DNA of 13,541 bases, from positions 1 through 13,541 of the forward strand of contig CALPIR020000046.1 in assembly GCA_943323675.2 (NCBI GenBank), read 5' to 3'. The position numbers and the translations under genes are program-made. Shown here one piece after another: positions 1-6,692 of the stretch. This DNA comes from Chitinophaga pinensis (lineage in GTDB: Bacteria > Bacteroidota > Bacteroidia > UKL13-3). The notes under the pieces are model-generated. The model did no database searches, was not told the origin of the DNA, and saw only the letters and a program-made list of their open reading frames with translations. How positions within the stretch are numbered: the stretch's first letter is position 1; the number at the start of each line of letters is the position of its first letter.

Positions 1-1104
1 GAGTTAAAACATTTTAGCATAGAGGATGACAAGAGTGATTTGATTCCAATGATTTTAGATGCAAAAAAAATATCTAAAGCAGGATTTAAAATTATAGCGT
101 CACCTTGGTCAGCACCACCTTGGATGAAAGACAATAAAAGTTTTGTTGGTGGAAAACTGTTACCTGCGTATCATGATGCGTTTGCTTTATACTTCGCAAA
201 ATATTTATCAGCATACCAAAAAGAAGGTATAAACATTTGGGGAATAACTGTTATTAATGAGCCGCATGGTAATGGGAATAATTGGGAGAGCACCTTGTTT
301 TCACCTAAAGAAATGACCGATTTTGTTCAAAACCATTTAGGCCCAACACTAGAAAAAAAAGGCTTTGGTAATGTTAATATTTTAGGCTACGATCAAAATA
401 GAGGGGGATTGAAAGATTGGGTAGATGAAATGTATAGAGATGAAAAATCATCAAGATATTTTGCAGGAACTGCTGTGCATTGGTATGAAAGCACCTACGA
501 TTATTTTCCGTTAGCGTTGCAATATGCCCATAAAAAAGCGCCAAATAAATATTTAATCGAAACCGAAGGTTGTATAGATTCAGAAGTTCCTAAATGGAGA
601 GATGATGCTTGGTATTGGGCAAAAGAAGCTACAGATTGGGGTTGGGACTGGGCTAACGAAAAAGAAAAATATTTACACCCGAAGTATGCTCCAGTAAATA
701 GGTATGCAAGTGATATCATTGGTTGCTTGAATCATCACATAAATGGTTGGATTGATTGGAATATGGTTTTAAACACACAAGGTGGGCCTAATTGGTTTAA
801 AAATTGGTGTGTAGCCCCTGTAATTGTTGATACCGAAAAAGACGAAGTATACTTTACACCACTTTATTACGTAATGGCGCATTTCAGTAAATTTATGCGC
901 CCGGGAGCAATTAAAATAGGTTGTGAAATTAACCATAAAGAGGTAATGACTACTGCTGTTCAAAATCAGGATGGAAGCATAATTGTGGCATTATTTAATC
1001 CAACAGATGAACCATATCAAGTTTCCATCCAACTCAACAACAAAACAAAAGTGATTACTATTGATGCTAAAGCATTACAAACAATTATTATAAATAATAA
1101 ATAA
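1..1104 (+). CDS. Glycoside hydrolase family 30 beta-glycosidase (glucosylceramidase / beta-glucanase type), 5' end outside window
   Basis: The frame is open from base 1, so the N-terminus (signal peptide and first part of the barrel) lies upstream; 367 codons are visible, against roughly 450-500 in full-length family members. The segment with SPWSAPPWMK is typical of the GH30 (beta/alpha)8 barrel. The acid/base glutamate is expected in the INEPHG motif (visible codon 87) and the nucleophile in LIETEGC (second E, codon 189); both are present. The stretch GGPNWFKNWC and the motif SKFMRPGA mark the end of the barrel. The last ~70 residues form the C-terminal beta-sandwich typical of GH30, and there is no T9SS sorting domain. 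GH30 enzymes of this type act on beta-1,6- or other beta-glucosidic bonds; a beta-glucan such as a laminarin side chain is a reasonable guess, not shown. The gene sits 1 base before a sugar symporter, so the two are co-transcribed. Confidence 0.92.
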   Translation, partial: ELKHFSIEDDKSDLIPMILDAKKISKAGFKIIASPWSAPPWMKDNKSFVGGKLLPAYHDAFALYFAKYLSAYQKEGINIWGITVINEPHGNGNNWESTLFSPKEMTDFVQNHLGPTLEKKGFGNVNILGYDQNRGGLKDWVDEMYRDEKSSRYFAGTAVHWYESTYDYFPLALQYAHKKAPNKYLIETEGCIDSEVPKWRDDAWYWAKEATDWGWDWANEKEKYLHPKYAPVNRYASDIIGCLNHHINGWIDWNMVLNTQGGPNWFKNWCVAPVIVDTEKDEVYFTPLYYVMAHFSKFMRPGAIKIGCEINHKEVMTTAVQNQDGSIIVALFNPTDEPYQVSIQLNNKTKVITIDAKALQTIIINNK

Positions 1105-1105
1105 T

Positions 1106-2536
1106 ATGTCCAATAACAATTTAACACATCAAGTACCATTAGGGCAAAAAATTGCATTTGGACTCGGAATGCTTGCCAATCAAATGTTTCCTGCAGCGTT
1201 AGGAATTTTTATGGTTGTACTAGTTGAGAACTTAGGAATGCCATCATGGATGTGGGGCGTATTGTTTTTTGTGCCACGAATTGTGGATGCATTTTTTGAT
1301 CCAATTATGGGATTCATTTCTGATAATACCAAGTCAGTTTGGGGAAGACGGAGACAATATGTGTTTGTTGGATCTATTATTATGGGTATTGCATTTATTA
1401 TTATGTGGCAATTATATAGAGAAGATAGTGTCATTTACAACTTCACTTTTTTCCTCACCTTCTCACTTGTTTTTCACATCGGCCTTTCTATTTTCAGTGT
1501 GCCATATGTTGCAATGGGGTATGAGATGAGTGATGATTTTCACGATCGCACCAGCATCATGGCAATCTCTCAATGGATTGGTCAATTTGCTTGGGTAATT
1601 GCTCCTTGGTTTTGGGTAATCATGTATGATCCCTCTTGGTTTCCCAATGCTGATACTGCCACCAGGACACTAGCCATTTGGGTTGGTGTAATATTTATGT
1701 TATTGGCAATGGTTCCTGCTATATTTATTAAAAGTAAATCAACCAAATTTGATGATTCTTTGAAGCCACTTACTTATAAAACAATTGGGGGGAGTTTTAA
1801 AGCGATTTTAATTAGTTTTAAAGAGGCATTTGCCAATAAACCATTTAGGAAATTATGCATAGCAACTTTTTTTATTTTTAATGCGTTTAATACCGTTGCT
1901 GGCTTTACTTTTTTTATAGTTGTATATTATTTGTTTAATGGAGATACCGCTGCCGCGGGCATTTGGCCAACTCTTTTTGGATGTGTAGGTGCATTGGCTA
2001 CCACATTTATAGTTATTCCAGTTGTTGCTTGGATTGCAAAAAAATTAGAGAAAAAAAGAGCCTTTTTGATTTGTCAAGGAATCTCTGTTTTGGGATATAT
2101 TTTATTATGGTTTCTCTTTATTCCAGGTAAGCCTTACCTGTTTTTATTTGCGCTGCCGTTCTTCTCGTTTGGTATAGGTAGTTTATTTACATTAATGATG
2201 TCGATGACAGCCGATGTTTGTGATATGGATGAATTGGAATCCGGTAAAAGACGAGAAGGTGTATTTGGAGCCATTTACTGGTGGATGGTAAAGTTTGGTT
2301 TTGCAATAGCCGGATTATTAACGGGCGTAATTATGTCGGCTGTTGCTTTTAAAGCCGGAGCCCCTGTACAACCAGAAGGAGCTGTTACAGGATTAAGGTT
2401 GTTTTTCTCAGGTGTACCAATTATGGGAACCTTAATTGCCATGTGGGTGATGTGGAATTATGACCTTACAGAAAAAAAAGCCAATGAAATAAAAAAACAA
2501 TTAGTTGACCGTAAAGGAAAAGAAATAACTGGGTAA
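1106..2536 (+). CDS. GPH-family (MelB-like) sugar:cation symporter, MFS superfamily
   Basis: A 476-residue inner-membrane protein with about 12 hydrophobic segments, the usual length for glycoside-pentoside-hexuronide symporters. The family signature is clear: D61 and D65 in PRIVDAFFDPIMG match the two cation-site aspartates of MelB helix II, followed by SD and WGRRR (residues 79-83) in the first cytoplasmic loop. A second-half motif (MSMTADVCDMDELESGKRREG) matches the D-E-x-x-T/S-G-K-R-x-E-G loop of this family. It should import a mono- or small oligosaccharide with H+ or Na+. It starts 1 base after the GH30 stop codon, so it very likely takes up the product of that enzyme. The ATG at 1106 is the only sensible start, since it opens directly at the N-terminal helix. 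The exact sugar cannot be read from sequence; glucose or a gluco-oligosaccharide is an inference from the neighbour. Confidence 0.93.
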   Translation: MSNNNLTHQVPLGQKIAFGLGMLANQMFPAALGIFMVVLVENLGMPSWMWGVLFFVPRIVDAFFDPIMGFISDNTKSVWGRRRQYVFVGSIIMGIAFIIMWQLYREDSVIYNFTFFLTFSLVFHIGLSIFSVPYVAMGYEMSDDFHDRTSIMAISQWIGQFAWVIAPWFWVIMYDPSWFPNADTATRTLAIWVGVIFMLLAMVPAIFIKSKSTKFDDSLKPLTYKTIGGSFKAILISFKEAFANKPFRKLCIATFFIFNAFNTVAGFTFFIVVYYLFNGDTAAAGIWPTLFGCVGALATTFIVIPVVAWIAKKLEKKRAFLICQGISVLGYILLWFLFIPGKPYLFLFALPFFSFGIGSLFTLMMSMTADVCDMDELESGKRREGVFGAIYWWMVKFGFAIAGLLTGVIMSAVAFKAGAPVQPEGAVTGLRLFFSGVPIMGTLIAMWVMWNYDLTEKKANEIKKQLVDRKGKEITG

Positions 2537-2540
2537 TATA

Positions 2541-2583
2541 ATTAACCGTTAATCTAAACAAGTTATTTAAGAATAGTAACTTG
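2541..2583 (+). terminator. Two inverted repeats just after the symporter gene, possible weak terminator
   Basis: A 13-base palindrome (ATTAAC-C-GTTAAT, 2541-2553) is followed by a 7-bp stem (CAAGTTA at 2559-2565 with TAACTTG at 2577-2583, 11-base loop). Both are perfect but AT-rich, and neither has a following T-run, so they are poor intrinsic terminators. They may instead be a protein-binding site or part of an mRNA 3' end. Confidence 0.25.
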
Positions 2584-3250
2584 AATACAATTATTCGTAT
2601 TGATTACATCAAAAAAATGAAGATGAAATTTTTTCCTTGTTTGATGCGCAGTTCAATTCAGGTATAGATGAATCATGTTTCAGTCCATAAGCAGAAAGAT
2701 AAGGAGTTTGATGAAGTTTTATCTAGAGATTAAATGAAAAGAAGAATAGTAACTATTGTAAGGAAAGAAACGAACTGGTTCATGAAATTATTCATCGATA
2801 AAAAATAGTTGGTATAAGGCTAAGCTGAGATAAAGAGCGCAACCAAAATTAAATAACTAATTAAACCTCGCAATTATCGGGTTAGTTTATAAAGCAGCAG
2901 TTGATAGAAAAGCGCTGTATCGAATAGAAATTTAGAGGCAGCATTAAGCGCATGCAATCCTGAAGTAAAACAAGCTATTCCGAAATGTATTGAAGTGGAT
3001 TATGTAGATGCCCTTTATCAATTTTTAGAAAGACCTCAATAGTAAATAAAATATTACGTCATAAAGAGGAAATCATTTATTTAACATGGAACATTAAAGC
3101 AAAGATCCTGGATAAAAAAAAGGATAATTCGCAAAATTGCAGATGCAACAATGAGCAAAATTAATACGCTTATTAATAAAATGGATACAGTTATTTATTT
3201 GAGCCTTTTAATTAAAAAGCTATTTGAATCAACAATTTGATAAGTTCTAA
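2584..3250. other. Gene-free stretch, probably decayed coding sequence
   Basis: No open frame longer than about 45 codons is convincing on either strand. Short protein-like runs are scattered over different plus-strand frames and end at stop codons. Examples are a fragment with DEIFSLFDAQF near 2620-2690, one with RNELVHEIIHR near 2765-2800, VYKAAVDRKALYRIEI near 2885-2933, ALSACNPEVKQ running on to LERPQ-stop near 2941-3042, and MSKINTLINKMDT near 3151-3240. The VYKAAVDRK and ALSACNP runs adjoin and could be joined by one frameshift. A 13-base direct repeat (AAGAATAGTAACT) occurs at 2569-2581 and 2742-2754. The pattern fits one or more old, frameshifted genes, but I do not recognise the family, and AT-rich non-coding DNA could give some of this by chance. 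Confidence 0.4.
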
Positions 3251-3979
3251 TTAGAGTTCAAACGAAAAACCTTCTTTTTCAAATTGTCTGTATCGTTTCT
3301 CATCGAATTTAAATAGTTTGGCCGGCCTATGAGATACGTTATCCTTCACCTCATTAAGCGGTTTTAGAATGTTCATTTCAAGGATTTTTTTTCTAAAGTT
3401 AGATTTATCAAATTTATACCCCAGTAACGCCTCATATAATAGTTGAAGGTCGAGAAGGGTAAACTTACTTGGCAATAGTTCAAAACCAATAGGTTTATGT
3501 CGAACCTCATTTTTCAAAGTCTCAATGCCTTTTAACAGAATAGTATGGTGGTCAAAAGCTAATTCTGGCAAATCATTAATATTAAACCACTCGGCAGATT
3601 TTGCCCAAGATGAGGCTATAGGGTGATAACTAATACTTTTTACCAGTGAAAAATAACCAACTGTAACCACCCTTCCCAATGGATGCCTATCTAAACTTCC
3701 GAAAGTGAAAAATTGTTTCATAAAGATATTTTTTAACCCCGTAAGTTTTTCCAACACGTTATTGCTAGCATCATGCAAGTTCTGTTCTGGCTCAACAAGA
3801 TCACCAATTAAAGCCCAATGTCCCCTAAATGGCTCCGCTTCTCTCTGTATTAATAATACTTTAATCTCACCTTCATGATACCCAAAAACCACACAATCAA
3901 CGGACAAGCCAAAAACAAAGTAATCCATTAATGGTATTTTATAGTCAGATATGTAGTAAGGATTAGGAATTTTCATCAT
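3251..3979 (-). CDS. NrtR/AraR-like Nudix-family transcriptional regulator with degenerate Nudix box
   Basis: A 242-residue protein with a Nudix fold (about residues 20-150) and a C-terminal winged-helix domain. The wing region carries the motifs typical of NrtR-type regulators: FTLLDLQLLYEALLG, then KSNFRKKILEMNIL, then HRPAKLFKFD. In the Nudix box (G-x5-E-x7-R-E-U-x-E-E-x-G-U) the first G, the E, the R-E pair and the E-E pair are replaced by D60, Q66, N74-V75 and K78-L79; only the hydrophobic positions and G81 survive. It should therefore bind a ligand but not hydrolyse it. Known relatives in Bacteroidota include AraR, which senses arabinose; others use ADP-ribose. Here, flanked by GH30/symporter genes and a secreted carbohydrate-binding-like protein, a sugar ligand is the likeliest inference. 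It is divergent from the gene starting at 4083 and shares a palindrome with it. Start: two ATGs in a row at 3979 and 3976; the first is used. Confidence 0.88.
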   Translation of the reverse strand: MMKIPNPYYISDYKIPLMDYFVFGLSVDCVVFGYHEGEIKVLLIQREAEPFRGHWALIGDLVEPEQNLHDASNNVLEKLTGLKNIFMKQFFTFGSLDRHPLGRVVTVGYFSLVKSISYHPIASSWAKSAEWFNINDLPELAFDHHTILLKGIETLKNEVRHKPIGFELLPSKFTLLDLQLLYEALLGYKFDKSNFRKKILEMNILKPLNEVKDNVSHRPAKLFKFDEKRYRQFEKEGFSFEL

Positions 3980-4010
3980 ACAAATATGTTATAGAAAATT
4001 CATTTTAAAA

Positions 4011-4025
4011 AATACTTATAGTATT
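4011..4025. promoter_or_regulatory. Palindromic candidate operator between the divergent regulator and secreted-protein genes
   Basis: The sequence AATACT-TAT-AGTATT is a perfect 6-3-6 palindrome. After one mismatched base on each side, it is extended by three more complementary pairs (AAA outside left, TTT outside right; 4007-4029). It lies in the 103-base gap, 32 bases from the regulator start and 58 bases from the ATG at 4083. A symmetric site next to the gene of a winged-helix regulator fits autoregulation and control of the secreted-protein gene. Binding is inferred, not shown. Confidence 0.55.
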
Positions 4026-4082
4026 ATTTACTTTAAGTGTTTTTTTACGATATTGCAACTACAAACACTAATAAATCTAAAA

Positions 4083-5909
4083 ATGAAAAAAATTATTACT
4101 TTTAGTTTATCCTTACTTACTTTTAGTTTAGGGTATTCACAAAACGCTCCAATTAATTTTGAATTGGGCGGTCAAGGTGCTAGTTGGACCTGGACAACTT
4201 TTGAGAATGACTCAAATCCAACATTGCAAGTTGTAAACAATCCAAGTGCTGTTGCACCTAACACTTCTACCAAAGTTGCAAAATTCACTTCATTACAAAC
4301 AGGTAGACCTTGGGCTGGCTGCGAGTCACAAAAAGGTTCCGATATTGGTAAATTCACATTATCGGCATCAAATTCAATCGTTAAAATTATGGTTTACAAA
4401 TCTGTAATTAGCGATGTAGGTATCAAATTTGCAACCGACAGTGGCGCTTCTACAGGCGAAATTAAAGTTGCAAATACCAAAACAAACGAATGGGAAGAAT
4501 TAACCTTCAACTTTTCAGGAAAAATCGGTGAGCCTTCTTCAACAGATATCAGCCAAATCATCATTTTCCCTGACTTTAATGCAAGCAGAACAACTAATAA
4601 TATTTCTTACTTCGATAATATTACGTTCTCTGCAGGCAATACTTTACCTGAACCAACTGTTGCTGCACCAACCCCAACTAAACCTGCTACTGATGTTATC
4701 TCTTTATTCAGTAATGCTTATACCAATGTTAATATTGACACTTGGAGAACGTCATGGTCAGCAGCTACACTTACTGATATTAAAATTGCAAATAATGATG
4801 TAAAAAAATACACAGGATTAGATTTTGTTGGAATTGAAATGGTACAAAACCAGATCAATATTAGTGCTATGGATCTATTCGAATTTGATGTATGGACACC
4901 TAATTCTACAACATTTAAATACAAATTAGTTGATTTCGGACCTAATGGTACATATGATGGTGGTGATGATAAAAATCACGAACTTACTATTACTCCAACG
5001 TTAAATGGATGGAATCACGTAGCAGTGCCAATTGCCAGTTTCACTGGTCTTACTTCTAAATCTAACATTGCACAACTTATTTTTGCCAGCGTGCCTTCAG
5101 GAACTTCTGTTGTTTATATTGACAACGTAATGTTTAGTAAAGCACCTGTTTATGCTGAGCCAACAGTTGCAGCGCCAACACCAACTAAATTAGCAGCAGA
5201 TGTTATTTCAATGTTTAGTAATGCATATACCAATGTTAATGTTGATACTTGGAGAACATCATGGTCTGCAGCTACACTTACTGATATTCAAATTGGAACA
5301 AACGATGTAAAAAAATACACCGCATTAGATTATGCTGGAGTAGAAACAGTTACAAACAAATTAAACGTTACTGCAATGGATACATTTGAATTTGATTTGT
5401 GGACACCTAACTCTACAACCTTCAAATACAAATTAGTTGATTTCGGTGCTGATGGTGCATTTGGTGGTGGCGATGATAAAGAACACGAGCTAACGTTAAC
5501 ACCAACATTAAATACATGGAATCATATAGCAGTTTCATTATCTGACTTTACAGGCTTAACCACCAAAGCAAATATTGCACAACTTGTTTTTGCCAGTGTG
5601 CCTTCAGGTAATTCAATTGTTTATATAGATAATGTTTTGTTTAGCAAAAAAATGCAAACAGGTTTAGCTTCAGTTAAATCGGAAAAAGTAGGTGTTTACC
5701 CAAATCCGGCAAACAAATCTTTCACGATAACCTCAGTCAACGCTATTCAAAATGTAACCATATACAATGCTTTAGGTCAAGCGGTATTGAACAGCTTAAC
5801 AAATTCAAATAATGTAAATATGGATATTGCCACTTTACCAAACGGCATTTATACCATAAAAGTAACTATTAATGGTGTAGATACCTTTAATAAACTAGTA
5901 AAAGAATAG
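4083..5909 (+). CDS. Secreted multi-module carbohydrate-binding-like protein with T9SS sorting domain
   Basis: Start chosen at the ATG at 4083 (608 residues), not the in-frame TTG at 4053, because MKKIITFSLSLLTFSLGYSQ is a typical signal peptide with cleavage after about residue 20. Residues ~21-188 form a beta-rich, ligand-binding-like domain ending in ISYFDNITFS. Two tandem modules follow (190-353 and 359-522), each beginning EPTVAAPTPTK and ending YIDNVMFSK or YIDNVLFSK. Similar modules occur in Bacteroidota secreted glycan-active proteins, so carbohydrate binding is likely. Residues ~535-608 match the type A T9SS sorting domain: YPNPANKSF, then NALGQAV, then LPNGIYTIKV and the terminal KLVKE. 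The protein should cross the outer membrane and be surface-anchored or released. There is no recognisable catalytic domain. It is probably monocistronic: a divergent regulator and palindrome lie upstream, a terminator downstream. Confidence 0.88.
   Translation: MKKIITFSLSLLTFSLGYSQNAPINFELGGQGASWTWTTFENDSNPTLQVVNNPSAVAPNTSTKVAKFTSLQTGRPWAGCESQKGSDIGKFTLSASNSIVKIMVYKSVISDVGIKFATDSGASTGEIKVANTKTNEWEELTFNFSGKIGEPSSTDISQIIIFPDFNASRTTNNISYFDNITFSAGNTLPEPTVAAPTPTKPATDVISLFSNAYTNVNIDTWRTSWSAATLTDIKIANNDVKKYTGLDFVGIEMVQNQINISAMDLFEFDVWTPNSTTFKYKLVDFGPNGTYDGGDDKNHELTITPTLNGWNHVAVPIASFTGLTSKSNIAQLIFASVPSGTSVVYIDNVMFSKAPVYAEPTVAAPTPTKLAADVISMFSNAYTNVNVDTWRTSWSAATLTDIQIGTNDVKKYTALDYAGVETVTNKLNVTAMDTFEFDLWTPNSTTFKYKLVDFGADGAFGGGDDKEHELTLTPTLNTWNHIAVSLSDFTGLTTKANIAQLVFASVPSGNSIVYIDNVLFSKKMQTGLASVKSEKVGVYPNPANKSFTITSVNAIQNVTIYNALGQAVLNSLTNSNNVNMDIATLPNGIYTIKVTINGVDTFNKLVKE
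4650..5648 (+). repeat. Tandem in-gene duplication encoding two 164-residue modules
   Basis: Unit 1 spans 4650-5141 and unit 2 spans 5157-5648, each 492 bases, with a 15-base linker (period 507 bases, 169 codons). By hand alignment the proteins are about three-quarters identical with no gaps. Strictly shared blocks include VDTWRTSWSAATLTDI (IDTW in unit 1), WTPNSTTFKYKLVDFG, GGDDK-x-HEL and FASVPSG. Many differences are synonymous as well, so the duplication is not recent. Confidence 0.9.
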
Positions 5910-5928
5910 TAGCTACAATTTATACGAT

Positions 5929-5963
5929 AAAAAGGGCGGTTAGATTTTCTAATCGCCCTTTTT
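5929..5963 (+). terminator. Intrinsic terminator of the secreted-protein gene
   Basis: A 15-bp stem (5929-5943 with 5949-5963, one G-T wobble) with core GGGCG/CGCCC, a 5-base loop ATTTT and a run of T directly after it. It begins 20 bases after the stop codon. The arm starts with A5, so the structure could also work on the other strand. Confidence 0.9.
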
Positions 5964-6389
5964 TATTGGGCAAAAATATTTACATCGCCTGATTCACTTT
6001 TGCACGTTACCAAACTTTAAATGTTGTTGATTTTAATTTCTCGCAAAATACTTTCTAAATAATCCTGCTAAATAAAGTAGTAGATTAATTAACTTAAAAT
6101 CGCAAACTGCGTTCATATACTAAATTGAATTGAGGTTGGGAAAGTTTTGTTATCAATATAGCTTATAATTTAAATTAGGTTTAAAGGTAAAGTAAGTAAT
6201 AAGGATAGAGCAGAAAGCCCCGAAGTGAGTTCGGGATTGTAAACCCCGAATGGAGCGCAGTAAAATGAAGACCTGCAGCGATAGCCCGACCGCAAAATGC
6301 AATGGAGCAGAAACGCACATATAAAATACTAAAATTAAGATTTACCAAATAAAGAACCACTTGCGTATCTCTATAAGATTTTACATAAA
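5964..6389. other. Intergenic stretch without a gene
   Basis: I see no credible coding frame. The one long minus-strand open frame (6181-6417) runs through the repeat-like element and a terminator and has no protein-like features. Bases 5965-6180 are plain AT-rich sequence in which I see nothing specific. The only notable part is the GC-richer element at 6208-6313, listed separately. Confidence 0.7.
6208..6313. repeat. GC-richer structured intergenic element, resembles a dispersed Bacteroidota repeat
   Basis: This block stands out from its AT-rich surroundings. It holds a hairpin (CCCGAA 6219-6224, loop GTGAG, TTCGGG 6230-6235), a second CCCCGAA copy at 6244-6250, AATGGAGC twice (6249-6256, 6301-6308), and GAGCAGAAA at both ends (6208-6216, 6305-6313). 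The segment CTGCAGCGATAGCCCGAC (6273-6290) resembles a phrase I know from many intergenic regions of Bacteroidota genomes, from memory and not from a search. It may be a dispersed repeat or mRNA-end structure; no function is known to me. Confidence 0.45.
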
Positions 6390-6425
6390 AAAACCGCTTG
6401 AAATTATTCATTATCAAGCGGTTTT
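6390..6425 (-). terminator. Intrinsic terminator downstream of tRNA-Leu
   Basis: A perfect 12-bp stem (AAAACCGCTTGA 6390-6401 with TCAAGCGGTTTT 6414-6425) and a 12-base loop. Read on the minus strand it starts 6 bases after the tRNA 3' end and is followed by a run of seven T, so it serves the tRNA. Confidence 0.85.
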
Positions 6426-6430
6426 AAATG

Positions 6431-6510
6431 TACCCAGAGCCGGAATCGAACCGGCACGATTTCTCGCTAGTGTTTGAGACTAGTGCGTCTACCAGTTCCG
6501 CCATCTGGGC
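6431..6510 (-). tRNA. tRNA-Leu, anticodon CAA
   Basis: Read on the minus strand it folds as a class II tRNA. The acceptor is GCCCAGA with TCTGGGT (G-U at the first pair), with discriminator A73 at 6431. The anticodon stem is CTAGT/ACTAG with loop CTCAAAC, giving anticodon CAA (6474-6476), which reads UUG. There is an extended variable arm (CGA-GAAA-TCG), and the T arm is GCCGG-TTCGATT-CCGGC. The long variable arm together with CAA makes leucine clear. The 3' CCA is not encoded (bases after A73 are CAT), so it is added by a nucleotidyltransferase. Confidence 0.95.
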
Positions 6511-6542
6511 ATTATAGTAACAACTGCTACTAATGCGGGATG

Positions 6543-6573
6543 CAAATATATACAAAGTTTATTTTGTGCAAAG
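6543..6573 (-). promoter_or_regulatory. Bacteroidota-type promoter of tRNA-Leu
   Basis: On the minus strand a TTTG (-33 type, 6569-6572 complement) is followed after 18 bases by TATATTTG (6543-6550), a full match to the Bacteroidota -7 consensus TAnnTTTG. Transcription should start near 6537, leaving a short leader of about 27 bases before the tRNA. Confidence 0.75.
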
Positions 6574-6692
6574 TTTTTTATCATTAAGATCGCAATCTTT
6601 TAATATTCAACCTAAACAAGGTTATAAATACATAAGTGTATGCCAGCAGATGTAAATAGATAGCTGATAAAAGTGTATTATTGTTCACGTTC

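Noticed and set aside
4053..4082. TTG start extending the secreted protein by 10 residues
   Set aside because: The ATG at 4083 begins a textbook signal peptide; the extension would put ten extra residues in front of it.
4528..4803. 91-codon plus-strand frame inside the secreted-protein gene
   Set aside because: Leucine- and isoleucine-rich shift-frame translation of the module-coding repeat; the main frame is clearly the coding one.
4650..5648. Mobile element or assembly duplication as cause of the tandem repeat
   Set aside because: The units are well diverged, including synonymous sites, stay in frame and match domain borders, so this is ordinary module duplication.
6208..6313. CRISPR-like array suggested by short repeated motifs
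   Set aside because: The repeats are 7-9 bases, few and unevenly spaced; no repeat-spacer pattern and no cas genes nearby.
6181..6417. 78-codon minus-strand open frame in the intergenic region
   Set aside because: It runs through the repeat-like element and the tRNA terminator stem, and its product has no protein-like pattern; such frames are common artefacts of these repeats.
6640..6690. Small precursor peptide gene for the radical SAM enzyme
   Set aside because: The only ATG frame upstream (near 6640) stops after seven codons, and no suitable small frame was seen in 7716-7852 either.
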